A stretch of 64,000 bases of DNA. It comes from Cognatishimia coralii. Its GTDB lineage: Bacteria > Pseudomonadota > Alphaproteobacteria > Rhodobacterales > Rhodobacteraceae. Positions 27,351-35,357 of the stretch are shown here, one piece after another (position 1 is the stretch's first letter; each line of letters begins with the position of its first letter). The stretch is taken from the NCBI RefSeq assembly GCF_037478305.1, contig NZ_JBBGAZ010000001.1, positions 1,054,001-1,118,000 on the forward strand, in the 5' to 3' direction. The translations under genes and the position numbers were made by a program. The notes under the pieces were generated by a model. It worked only from the letters and a program-made list of their open reading frames with translations, made no database searches and had not been told where the DNA came from.

Positions 27351-28721
27351 ATGTCAGGAAAATTGCTGGTTGTGGACCATGTGGCGGCAAATCGGACCAC
27401 GATGAAAGTGCGTCTAGCGGGTGCCTTTTACGACGTCCTTCAGGCGTGTGATCTAGATGAGGCGCGACAGCGTCTGCACGGGGATCGCCCCGATATGGTG
27501 CTAATAGATTCCAAAATGCCAGACGAAGATCCTTTACGCTTCTGTCGTGCCCTGCGTGCCTCGCCCAAGACGGCGCATTTGCCGGTGCTCTTGCTGAGTG
27601 GCAAGGATGATCGCGGCTATCGCATTCGAGCGTTGAAGGCCGGGGCGGATGACGTGCTGGTGCGTCCAGTGGAAAACGGCATTCTATTGCCGCGCCTACG
27701 CAGCTTGATGCGCCGCAATGAATTCAACGACGATGCAATTTTGCCCAAGGATGCAGTGCAGGCCTTGGGTCTTGCGGATGCTCAGACCGAGTTTCAGGCG
27801 CGTGCCTCGGTGTTGATTGCTACGCAGGACAGCCAGACGGCCATGACCTGGCAACGCATGATTAGCGCGAAAGCGCCCTATGAATTCTCGGCCCAGATCC
27901 TGGACGACGCCCTGCGCAGCGTGACCCAAGCACCCGCGCCAGATGTCTTTGTGATCATGCCCGACGCAGCGCAGCCAGATGTGTCTCTGCGCCTGATTGC
28001 AGAAATTCGAGCGCGGTCAGCCACCCGGCACTCCGCTGTTCTGGTGGTGCTCAACGGCGCGACGCGTGATCTGCATGGGGACGCGCTGGATCTTGGCGCG
28101 CAGGACGTCATGAAAAACGGCTTTGATGGCGAAGAGATGGCGCTCAGGATCAGCAAACTCATTCAACACAAACGCCTGTCCGACCGGCTACGCGACAATC
28201 TCAAACACGGGCTACAGGCGGCTGTTACCGATTCTTTGACAGGCCTGTTTAACCGCCGCTATGCGATGACCCATCTGGCGCGGATTGCGGAACAGGCGGC
28301 CGTCAAAGGCGGGCGATTTGCCCTGATGATGGCGGATTTGGATAGGTTCAAACGTGTGAACGACCAATTTGGCCATACCGCAGGGGACGCAGTTCTGGTC
28401 GGCACCGCTCGGCGTCTAAGGGCAGCCTTGCGTCCCGTGGATCTGCTCGCACGCATTGGCGGCGAAGAATTCCTGATCGCTATGCCCGATGTAGGCAGCA
28501 AAACTGCCCAAGGTTTCGCGGAACAGATGTGTGAAATCATGCGAGACGCGCCGGTTGATGTGCCGGGCATGAATCTTGGTATCCCGATCACGATGTCCGT
28601 CGGCGTGGCGATGGGTGGCAATCACAATCTGGATCGCAGCATCGACGCTTTGATGCAATCGGCTGACCGCGCGCTTTACATGGCGAAATCCAGTGGTCGC
28701 GACCAAGTCGCAATGGGCTGA
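27351..28721 (+). CDS. pleD: PleD-type diguanylate cyclase response regulator
   Basis: 456 residues: receiver 1 (D53 in MVLIDSKMP), degenerate receiver 2 (about 150-275, no phosphorylatable Asp) and a GGDEF domain (active site GGEEF at 370-374). The autoinhibitory I-site RPVD (361-364) sits five residues before GGEEF, so product inhibition is expected. In receiver 1 the usual conserved Lys near residue 105 is Arg (LVRPVEN). It makes cyclic di-GMP, which controls motility and surface attachment. ATG at 27351 follows GGAA; the frame opens at 27321. Confidence 0.94.
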   Translation: MSGKLLVVDHVAANRTTMKVRLAGAFYDVLQACDLDEARQRLHGDRPDMVLIDSKMPDEDPLRFCRALRASPKTAHLPVLLLSGKDDRGYRIRALKAGADDVLVRPVENGILLPRLRSLMRRNEFNDDAILPKDAVQALGLADAQTEFQARASVLIATQDSQTAMTWQRMISAKAPYEFSAQILDDALRSVTQAPAPDVFVIMPDAAQPDVSLRLIAEIRARSATRHSAVLVVLNGATRDLHGDALDLGAQDVMKNGFDGEEMALRISKLIQHKRLSDRLRDNLKHGLQAAVTDSLTGLFNRRYAMTHLARIAEQAAVKGGRFALMMADLDRFKRVNDQFGHTAGDAVLVGTARRLRAALRPVDLLARIGGEEFLIAMPDVGSKTAQGFAEQMCEIMRDAPVDVPGMNLGIPITMSVGVAMGGNHNLDRSIDALMQSADRALYMAKSSGRDQVAMG

Positions 28722-29216
28722 TCAAGGACGTTTTGGCGGGCCTTTGCGTTTAGACAAAACCTCTTGGATCCGCGCCGCGTAGGCTGCGCGTTCTTCGGCG
28801 GTCATGTCGCTGACATACTCAAGCCAAAGCCCCTGAGCGATTTTGCGACGTTCAAAAGCCGTCTCACTTTGCTGGTCAATCAACGCCTTTACCGCCTCAG
28901 GATCAAACGGCTCGGCCTGAAGCGCTTCCAACATCTGTTGTAGAACCTCACGCGGACGCATTGGTTTTTCACCCAGAGCGCGATGGTGGTCGCGAATATT
29001 TTTGCCAATCTCGCGGCGTTCCTGCGAGCTCAACGCCTGCGTGTAGGCTCCAAGAATATCCCCTTCACGCGGAGGCCGGTCGCCAGAACGTTTTTTGCCG
29101 ACAGTGGCCCCCACCATCAGCCCCGCAATGATGAAATTCACCGCCAGCGAGCCGATCAGCAGATAGCGCAACCCCGGCCGCATGCCGCTTGGTTTCTTGT
29201 CTTGGGTGTCAGACAT
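28722..29216 (-). CDS. CpxP-like/periplasmic heavy-metal-sensor family protein
   Basis: 164 residues with one N-terminal membrane anchor (YLLIGSLAVNFIIAGLMVGATVG). The rest is a charged helical domain with LSSQERREIGKNIRDHH and MTAEERAAYAARIQ, the pattern of Spy/CpxP-like periplasmic proteins. It is the last gene of the EF-hand/sigma/anti-sigma group, starting 2 bases after the anti-sigma stop. Its stop abuts pleD, which is convergent. ATG at 29216 or GTG at 29222 could be the start. Confidence 0.75.
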   Translation of the reverse strand: MSDTQDKKPSGMRPGLRYLLIGSLAVNFIIAGLMVGATVGKKRSGDRPPREGDILGAYTQALSSQERREIGKNIRDHHRALGEKPMRPREVLQQMLEALQAEPFDPEAVKALIDQQSETAFERRKIAQGLWLEYVSDMTAEERAAYAARIQEVLSKRKGPPKRP

Positions 29217-29218
29217 GA

Positions 29219-29590
29219 TCACTCTGCCTCCGTGGAAAAGGTAAAGCCTCCGGAGAGGTCCGAGATATAGCTTTCTGTGTCGCCGGTGATGACGGTTTGC
29301 AAACCATCAAGCGTCAGGGCTTCGGCCCCGGAGAACCCGATAAAGACGCTGGCCATTGTCGCTGCAATCAATCCGCCCGTGCCTTGCCAGCCGCCCAAAG
29401 TCTCAAACAGGCTCGCCAAAAACCCACGTTCCGCGACCGGCGCGGCCATCGCGGCTGGTTGCGGCTGATGCGCCTCGGCTTCTGCCAACATGCGGGCCAT
29501 AAAGTCATCGCTGACCTGCGCCTCTGGTGCGTCTTTTGCCTCTGCGAACAGATCGTTTAGCAGGGCGTCCATATCGTTTTTCTCAGTCAT
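29219..29590 (-). CDS. Putative membrane-bound anti-sigma factor
   Basis: 123 residues: a cytosolic N-terminus (MDALLNDLFAEAKDAPEAQVSDDFMARML), one membrane segment (GTGGLIAATMASVFIGFSG) and a short periplasmic tail. There is no zinc-finger His/Cys motif. The role is inferred from the 8-base overlap with the upstream sigma-factor gene and the single-pass topology typical of anti-sigma factors. Confidence 0.65.
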   Translation of the reverse strand: MTEKNDMDALLNDLFAEAKDAPEAQVSDDFMARMLAEAEAHQPQPAAMAAPVAERGFLASLFETLGGWQGTGGLIAATMASVFIGFSGAEALTLDGLQTVITGDTESYISDLSGGFTFSTEAE

Positions 29591-30167
29591 CCGAATACCC
29601 TAATTCATCTTTGCGTCCTGCCAAGATCTTAGCCAAGGCGCGTTTTCCTCGCGCGGTCAGACTTTCGACCGCTTCGACCCCGATGTCCATAATCTGAGCG
29701 ATCTCGGGGTTGCTCATGCCTTCGATGTGCCGCAGCAGCACCGCTTGTCTTTGTCGATCCGGCAGTTCCATCAGAGCCTCTTGCAGCGCCGCTTGCCGCG
29801 ACTTTTGCTGCATCGCCTCGGCAGGGCTTTCCGCATCATCCTCAGGCTCTGGGATCGCATCCAACGCCACCCCGCGCCCTTTGCGTAGACGATCCGTGCA
29901 AAGGTTCGCCACCACCCGATAAAGCCAGGTCGTGACCTTGGCCTCGCCTTGCCGCCAATCGGTTGCTTGCTTCCAAAGACGGATCAAGGCCTCTTGCGCG
30001 ACATCTTCTGCCTCGGCACGATCTCCCAGAACGCGAAAGGCGTGCCCAAAGACCTTGGGCGTCAGCCGCAGGGTCAAGGCACGGGCCGCGGATGCATCGC
30101 CATTGGCATAAAGCACCAACAAAGCGTCATCGCTCACGTCCTGAAATGTGTCTCGCGGCATCTCCAT
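29583..30167 (-). CDS. ECF-family RNA polymerase sigma factor
   Basis: 194 residues. Region 2 (AEAEDVAQEALIRLWKQA, KVTTWLYRVVANLCTDRLRK) binds core polymerase and the -10. Region 4 (LPDRQRQAVLLRHIEGMSNPEIAQIMDIGVEAVESLTARGKRAL) binds the -35. The frame extends to 30254, but ATG at 30167 with GGGA upstream is the family-like start. Its anti-sigma overlaps downstream and an EF-hand protein lies upstream, which suggests a calcium- or envelope-stress circuit. Confidence 0.92.
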   Translation of the reverse strand: MEMPRDTFQDVSDDALLVLYANGDASAARALTLRLTPKVFGHAFRVLGDRAEAEDVAQEALIRLWKQATDWRQGEAKVTTWLYRVVANLCTDRLRKGRGVALDAIPEPEDDAESPAEAMQQKSRQAALQEALMELPDRQRQAVLLRHIEGMSNPEIAQIMDIGVEAVESLTARGKRALAKILAGRKDELGYSDD

Positions 30168-30212
30168 GTCCCGTTTGGCGTAGCCGTTTCGCCCAAGTGA
30201 GGCAATCTTAAT

Positions 30213-30245
30213 CCCATGCCCCCTATGTCGAGCGGGGGGCATGGG
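30213..30245 (-). other. GC-rich hairpin between the EF-hand and sigma genes
   Basis: CCCATGCCCCC (30213-30223) pairs with GGGGGCATGGG (30235-30245), a perfect 11-bp stem just after the EF-hand stop codon. There is no U-tract, so it is more likely a partial attenuator or 3' stabiliser than a full terminator. Confidence 0.5.
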
Positions 30246-30256
30246 GCTGATCAAGA

Positions 30257-30733
30257 TCAGTTGTTTTCAGTCTCGGCGTCGCCGTCACGGCCGCCCTTGC
30301 GCTTGCCGTGCTTTTTCATAGAGGCAAACTCTTCTTCAGAGATCTGGCCGTCGCCGTTGTCGTCCAAGCGGTCAAACATACGCGCGGCGCGGTCGCCGTT
30401 TGGCTGCATTTCTTCCTGGCTCAAGAGGCCATCGCCATTGGTGTCACGCTTTTCGATCATCTTTGCGACACGATCCGAGATGTCGCGATCTGCTTTCGCG
30501 GCGATCTCTTCGGCGCTCAGAAGGCCGTCACCATTGGTGTCGGTTTCTGCAAAGCGGGCCTGGCCCTGCGCTTGCAATTCCTCGATGGTCACAAAGCCAT
30601 CGCCATTTGCGTCAAGCTGTTCAAAGCTCACCCGTTCGCCGCGGTGGCCACCGCCTGGCTTGGCGGTTACGGAAGCTGCGGTGAAAGCCAGCGCGATTGC
30701 GGTGACACCAGAGATAAGTACTGCACGTTTCAT
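30257..30733 (-). CDS. Secreted EF-hand calcium-binding protein
   Basis: 158 residues with a signal peptide (MKRAVLISGVTAIALAFTAASVTA) and four EF-hand loops: DANGDGFVTIEE, DTNGDGLLSAEE, DTNGDGLLSQEE and DDNGDGQISEEE. All four have the Asp/Asn and Glu positions needed for Ca2+. It is probably periplasmic. GGAG lies 8-11 bases upstream of ATG. It is first in a same-strand group with the ECF sigma factor, anti-sigma and CpxP-like protein. Confidence 0.9.
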   Translation of the reverse strand: MKRAVLISGVTAIALAFTAASVTAKPGGGHRGERVSFEQLDANGDGFVTIEELQAQGQARFAETDTNGDGLLSAEEIAAKADRDISDRVAKMIEKRDTNGDGLLSQEEMQPNGDRAARMFDRLDDNGDGQISEEEFASMKKHGKRKGGRDGDAETENN

Positions 30734-30904
30734 TTTAGGTCTCCATTTTCTCAGTTTGAAACCGGTGTGTTGCCCGTTTTCAAAAGGTCAAACGCGGGGG
30801 CGGAGCTTTTCCGTCGCGGAATTTGCATTTTTTTTCGAAAAACTTGGTTGCCCTTTGCCAAAGCCCTTAGTTTACTGGGAAAAATTGATGCGATAGGGGC
30901 CAAG

Positions 30905-31627
30905 ATGACCGTAGACAAAACAGCAATTCGCGATGCGGCGACGGTCATTGTGGTGCGCGATCCCGAGACAAACCCGCGAATTTTGATGGGACAGCGGGGA
31001 TCAAAGGCCGCCTTCATGCCCAATAAATTCGTCTTTCCCGGAGGCGCTGTGGATGCCGAGGACTATGATGTGCCCCTTGCAACGCCGCTTTCAGATCAGT
31101 GCTGTGACCGGCTGCGCGATGACATGCGGCCCGAGACGCCAGACACTGCGGTTCACGCGCTCGCGGTGGCCGCAATCCGCGAGCTTTGGGAAGAAACCGG
31201 CCTCATTTTGGGCGGCAAGGGGAATTGGGACATACCCCCAGCCGCGGATTGGACGGATTACGCCGCGACGGGCCATGTGCCTTCCGCGCAGTCTATGCAA
31301 TTTGTGTTCCGCGCCATCACCCCTCCGGGCCGTCCGCGCCGTTTTGATGCACGGTTCTTTCTGATTAATGCGGATGCGCTGTCAGGCGATCTCGATGATT
31401 TCTCACGCGCGAGCGAAGAGCTATCGCACCTTCAATGGGTCGGACTGAAAGATGCGCGCAGCTTTGATCTGCCTTTCATCACCGAGGTCGTTCTGGCCGA
31501 AATCGAGGGGCAATTGCCTGATCTGTCCGCCCCTGCGTCCGTGCCGTTCTTCAAAAACGACGACGAAGCAGGCTGGTTCAAGCGCCTACACGGCCGCGCG
31601 CCAAGCGAAGCGGATCTGGGCGGCTAG
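30905..31627 (+). CDS. NUDIX hydrolase
   Basis: 240 residues. The Nudix box is split: FPGGAVD, a long insertion, then AAIRELWEETGLIL, which supplies the REXXEE-type metal ligands. This is the NUDT19/CoA-type arrangement rather than the compact MutT form. It hydrolyses a nucleoside- or CoA-diphosphate, substrate unknown. Start ATG at 30905 has AGGGG; a longer open frame from 30308 runs antisense to the EF-hand gene and is not real. Its TAG overlaps the stop of the convergent EamA gene in CTAG. Confidence 0.88.
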   Translation: MTVDKTAIRDAATVIVVRDPETNPRILMGQRGSKAAFMPNKFVFPGGAVDAEDYDVPLATPLSDQCCDRLRDDMRPETPDTAVHALAVAAIRELWEETGLILGGKGNWDIPPAADWTDYAATGHVPSAQSMQFVFRAITPPGRPRRFDARFFLINADALSGDLDDFSRASEELSHLQWVGLKDARSFDLPFITEVVLAEIEGQLPDLSAPASVPFFKNDDEAGWFKRLHGRAPSEADLGG

Positions 31628-32526
31628 ACCCAGACCACCAAACCCAGAACGCTGAGGCTGATAAATCCGATGCCGATGAACTCGCGCAGCGTGATCTTTT
31701 CGCGGAACACGAGCGTCGTCGCGATGATCGAAAAAATCAGTTCGATCTGCCCGACCGCCTTCACATAGGCCGCATTCTGCAACGTAAAGGCCGTGAACCA
31801 GCAATAGGATCCAGCGATGCTGGTCAGGCCCACAAAGCCTGCGGTTTTCCAGACGCTCATAACTCGGCCGATTTCGGCACGGTCTCGCCAGAGCAGATAG
31901 ATCAGCATGCCAATCAACTGCATCGACGTGACCGCGGCCAAGGTAATAAACGCGCGTTCAAACGGATCCGGAGCCTCGATCATCAAGCTCGCCGCGCGAT
32001 AGGTTGTCGCCGAGATCCCAAAAAGTGCCCCTGCTGACAGTCCCAGCAACGTGGCAGGGCTCGTGAGGCTCGCGCGCCAGTTCGTGTCTTTGCCGATCGC
32101 GCCAGACAGCACAATGACGCCCGCAAAACCGATCACCATGGCGATGACGCCCATGCCAGTCACCGCTTCTCCGAACAGGATAAGGCCGATCAATGCGGTC
32201 TGCAGGACTTCGGTTTTCTTGAATGTTACCCCAACGGCGAAATTGCGGTAGGCAAAGGTTTTGACAGTGCAAATCGTCGCCAAGACCTGCGCCGCGCCGC
32301 CCAAAGCTCCGTAGAGCCAGAACGCCGCTGATGGCATCGCGAAGCTGCGGTCATTGACCTGCAGGTAAAACGCCGCCAGAACCACTACCAACGGCGCGGA
32401 ATAGAGGAACCGCGCCAACGTCGCTCCGGTCGCCGTCAGCTTAGTCTGGCTTAGCTGTTTTTGCAGCATGAAGCGCAGCGTCTGGAAAAACGCAGCGGCG
32501 ATAGAGAGAAAAATCCAAAGCTCCAT
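31624..32526 (-). CDS. EamA/DMT family transporter
   Basis: 300 residues, ten hydrophobic helices in two repeated EamA halves, a small-metabolite exporter fold. The second half ends FSIIATTLVFREKITLREFIGIGFI, a typical EamA signature. The substrate is unknown. It precedes no obvious partner gene; the stop is shared with the convergent NUDIX gene. Confidence 0.85.
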   Translation of the reverse strand: MELWIFLSIAAAFFQTLRFMLQKQLSQTKLTATGATLARFLYSAPLVVVLAAFYLQVNDRSFAMPSAAFWLYGALGGAAQVLATICTVKTFAYRNFAVGVTFKKTEVLQTALIGLILFGEAVTGMGVIAMVIGFAGVIVLSGAIGKDTNWRASLTSPATLLGLSAGALFGISATTYRAASLMIEAPDPFERAFITLAAVTSMQLIGMLIYLLWRDRAEIGRVMSVWKTAGFVGLTSIAGSYCWFTAFTLQNAAYVKAVGQIELIFSIIATTLVFREKITLREFIGIGFISLSVLGLVVWV

Positions 32527-32546
32527 GCCGCCTTATGACCCGGAAG

Positions 32547-33446
32547 TTACTGCTTTGGCCAGAGGGGGTGAGGCACCGGGTCTTTGGGGGTGAAAAAGTA
32601 GCGTTTCAGGATCGTCCAGTAGGAGCTGTAATAGTAGCCGTCGTTGCGTCCCAAATACCGGTCGCGATTGTCTTTGAAGGCCACGGGCAGGCGATACCAA
32701 GGCAATTTGGGGTGCATGTGATGCACCACATGCAGTGAGTTATAGAGGAACAGCCACGCGAGCGGGCCGTGGTCTTCGATGATCACCGTACGGCCGCGAT
32801 ATTTCTCATGGGCCTGGTGCTCGAGGAAGGTTCGGATTTTAAGGATGCCATACGCAAAATAGGCGCTGATCAGATAGGCCCAGACGGGCATTGCCGAAAC
32901 ACTGGCGACAAACCAGATCACCAAGGCGAGCCCAGGGATGTGCAATAGCCAGCCTGCAAGAACGCGGCGGTTGCCTTTCAGGATTTGCGTTGCGTCGCAT
33001 TTCATGAACACGATTTGACCAATCGCAGGCCCTAAGACGATCCGGCCAAAGAGCATATTGTTAACCGTCAATAGCGCCTTGCAGATGAAGCTCAGCTGGC
33101 TCCAAGCCTCGGGATCCATATAGTTGCTTTCGGGATCATCATAGGGATCGGTCAGTTTGGAATCCTGATGGTGATCCAGATGCGTGTCTTTGAACCGCAG
33201 ATAGGGAATGAACACGCCAAGGACCGGAAACACAGTCGCTTCGCTGAGCAATTGGCTGCGAAATGGATGCCCATGCACGACTTCATGCGTCAGCGAGGAA
33301 TGCAGGACAATCGCGATGGTCGTGACCACCATACCCAAAGGCAACCAAATCGCGCTCGCCCAGATCGTACCCAGCGCAAAGCCCGCATAGCACAGGACCA
33401 ACAGCGAAAACGTCGGCCACTCGATCAGAGGACGGCATTCACGCAT
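32547..33446 (-). CDS. Fatty acid desaturase family protein
   Basis: 299 residues with the three His boxes of membrane desaturases/hydroxylases: HSSLTHEVVHGH, HLDHHQDS and HVVHHMHP, between hydrophobic spans. These bind a di-iron centre. It probably acts on fatty acyl chains or a related hydrophobic substrate. Start ATG at 33446 lies in the overlap with the DUF2061 gene (8 bases), so the two are translationally coupled. Confidence 0.88.
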   Translation of the reverse strand: MRECRPLIEWPTFSLLVLCYAGFALGTIWASAIWLPLGMVVTTIAIVLHSSLTHEVVHGHPFRSQLLSEATVFPVLGVFIPYLRFKDTHLDHHQDSKLTDPYDDPESNYMDPEAWSQLSFICKALLTVNNMLFGRIVLGPAIGQIVFMKCDATQILKGNRRVLAGWLLHIPGLALVIWFVASVSAMPVWAYLISAYFAYGILKIRTFLEHQAHEKYRGRTVIIEDHGPLAWLFLYNSLHVVHHMHPKLPWYRLPVAFKDNRDRYLGRNDGYYYSSYWTILKRYFFTPKDPVPHPLWPKQ

Positions 33447-33642
33447 GGCGACCCCAGCTGACCTGCGCCCAGACCCGTTCGTAGATGACATAGGTGGTAA
33501 GGCCGATCCCCGCATTCACCAGTGCCATGGCGCCGCCAACCGTCAAGGAGCCCGTCGCCACATAGCCCACAAGACACATGATCAGAAGGCCAATCAGGTT
33601 CCATACGATCGCCTTAACGATTGATCTTGCTCGGGTTTCCAT
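33439..33642 (-). CDS. DUF2061 family small membrane protein
   Basis: 67 residues with two membrane helices (RSIVKAIVWNLIGLLIMCLVGY, VGGAMALVNAGIGLTTYVIYERVW), the DUF2061 pattern. The function is unknown. It overlaps the desaturase start by 8 bases and is divergent from the XRE regulator at 33751. Confidence 0.85.
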   Translation of the reverse strand: METRARSIVKAIVWNLIGLLIMCLVGYVATGSLTVGGAMALVNAGIGLTTYVIYERVWAQVSWGRHA

Positions 33643-33733
33643 GAGGGGCTCCTTTTGTTTTTGTTGCTATCAAGCCCTAGTCAAAAACTGGCAGGAGAGG
33701 CATTCTGAATGTAATTAACATTTTTCACCAAAT

Positions 33734-33747
33734 GTGATATTTATCAC
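33734..33747. promoter_or_regulatory. Palindromic operator at the XRE gene start
   Basis: GTGATA-TT-TATCAC is a perfect dyad ending 4 bases before the XRE ATG, with a third GTGATA half-site just inside the gene (33755-33760). It occupies the place of a ribosome-binding site; none is visible. It probably serves autorepression and may also act on the divergent DUF2061-desaturase promoter. Confidence 0.6.
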
Positions 33748-33750
33748 TTC

Positions 33751-34599
33751 ATGAGTGATAAAATCGACAAACGCGCCCGATCTGAACGATTCCGTCAACG
33801 TCTGGAACAGGCGATGGGCACCAGCGGAATCAATCAAAGCGCCCTTGCTCGGATGACAGGCGTAGATCGGTCCACGATTTCGCAACTGTTGAAAGACAAA
33901 GGCGCGCGGCTGCCGAATGCACAGGTTGTCGGGGAATGCGCCTCAGCCCTCGGTGTCTCTGCCGATTGGCTTTTGTCCCTGACAGACAACCCCGAGCGCG
34001 CCGAAGATATTGTCGCAAATGCTCTAACCCTAACCGAAGCCCCGCGCGCCTTGGTCGATGAACAGATCTTTGCTTGGCACCAAGAGGCCGCAGGCTACAA
34101 AGTCCGTCATGTGCCGGCCGGCCTGCCCGATATGCTCAAGACGCGCGAGTTGCTCAGCTGGGAATATTCACCGCATCTGGGCCGTACGACCGAACAGGCC
34201 ATCGGTGCCAGCGAAGACCGTTTGAACTGGATGCGCGACAGCTCTTCCGATTATGAGATCGCCCTGCCCATGCATGAAATGGCCAGCTTCGCGCGCGGCG
34301 AAGGATATTACAGCGGCCTCCCAGACGACACCCGCCTCGCCCAGATCGCCCATATGCGGCAGTTAAGCGAACAGCTATATCCGCGCCTCAGACTTTATCT
34401 CTTTGACGCCCGCCAGCTTTACTCGGCGCCCGTCACGGTTTTTGGCCCATTGCTCGCGGTGCTCTATTTAGGACGCAACTACCTTGCCTTCCGCGACACA
34501 ACGCGGGTGCAAGGGTTTACCGAACATTTCGATGCTTTGGTGCGAGAGGCAACGGTCACGGCGCGCAGCCTGCCTGACTATTTAGACAGTCTGACTTAA
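33751..34599 (+). CDS. XRE-family transcriptional regulator
   Basis: 282 residues. Helix-turn-helix at about 25-70 (INQSALARMTGVDRSTISQLLKD, VGECASALGVSADWLLSL). A ~200-residue C-terminal domain follows that I do not recognise, with no cupin or peptidase motif. The gene starts MSDKIDKRAR immediately after an operator-like palindrome. It is convergent with the SDR gene by a 4-base overlap and divergent from the DUF2061-desaturase pair, its likely target. Confidence 0.85.
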   Translation: MSDKIDKRARSERFRQRLEQAMGTSGINQSALARMTGVDRSTISQLLKDKGARLPNAQVVGECASALGVSADWLLSLTDNPERAEDIVANALTLTEAPRALVDEQIFAWHQEAAGYKVRHVPAGLPDMLKTRELLSWEYSPHLGRTTEQAIGASEDRLNWMRDSSSDYEIALPMHEMASFARGEGYYSGLPDDTRLAQIAHMRQLSEQLYPRLRLYLFDARQLYSAPVTVFGPLLAVLYLGRNYLAFRDTTRVQGFTEHFDALVREATVTARSLPDYLDSLT

Positions 34600-35357
34600 A
34601 CCTTAGGATCCGGGTTTTCAGTGTGTCCATCCACAGCAATCACCTGCCCCGACACCAGACGCGCTGCATCAGATCCCAAGAACACGGCCATATTGGCAAC
34701 ATCCTCAGCCGTCACAAAAGACCGCATCGACGTTCCCGCCGCATAGCCCGCATAAACCTCGTCCCGCGTCATGCCTTTGATCGCGGCCTCGCGCTCTAAC
34801 ACGCCTTCCATCCTCGGTCCTTCCACGGCCCCCGGGCAGATCGCATTGGCGCGGATGCCCTCTGGCCCCAGTTCCATCGCGACGGTTTTCATCAGGCCAA
34901 TGATGCCCCATTTCGCCGCAGCATATGGCGCGCGATTGGGATAGCCATATATGCCCGCCGTCGAAGACGTATAGACGATGGATCCCTGCCCCGCCGCACG
35001 CATCATGGGGCTTGCGTATTTCGTCGCCAGAAACGCGCCTTCAAGGTTTACGGATACACAGCGCTGCCACTCCGCAAGATCGATATCGCCAATAGCATTG
35101 GTCGGCCCAGCGATGCCAGCATTGGCACAGAGCACGTCCAGCCCGCCCCACTCAGCGTCAATTTCTGCAAACAAATGGGCCATCGCAGCCTCATCGGACA
35201 CATCCGCACGCGTCTTGCGCCACGTGTCAGGACAATCCGCCAACGACGCCGCGACCACGTCCGTGATCCACACGTCAAACCCGGCCGCAGCAAAGCCCTC
35301 GGCCATGGCGCGCCCGATCCCGGACGCGCCCGCTGTTATCAAAACCCGCCGACTCAG
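34596..35357 (-). CDS. Short-chain dehydrogenase/reductase (probable CTG start)
   Basis: 253 residues. TAGASGIGRAM is the NAD(P) glycine motif, NAG is present, and the catalytic Ser (YTSSTAG) and YAAAK are intact. In the frame, the only possible starts after an upstream stop (35390) are CTG at 35357 and TTG at 35342. CTG gives the family-like MSRRVLITAGASGIG; TTG would cut into the first beta strand. The CTG overlaps the TGA of the upstream carnitine dehydrogenase gene as CTGA, suggesting coupling. In context it may oxidise a carnitine-path hydroxy compound, for example D-carnitine, but this is inference. Confidence 0.82.
   Translation of the reverse strand: MSRRVLITAGASGIGRAMAEGFAAAGFDVWITDVVAASLADCPDTWRKTRADVSDEAAMAHLFAEIDAEWGGLDVLCANAGIAGPTNAIGDIDLAEWQRCVSVNLEGAFLATKYASPMMRAAGQGSIVYTSSTAGIYGYPNRAPYAAAKWGIIGLMKTVAMELGPEGIRANAICPGAVEGPRMEGVLEREAAIKGMTRDEVYAGYAAGTSMRSFVTAEDVANMAVFLGSDAARLVSGQVIAVDGHTENPDPKV

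Noticed and set aside
30308..30904. N-terminal extension of the NUDIX frame across the EF-hand gene
   Set aside because: The extension is antisense to a convincing EF-hand gene; ATG at 30905 has a good ribosome site and a family-like N-terminus.
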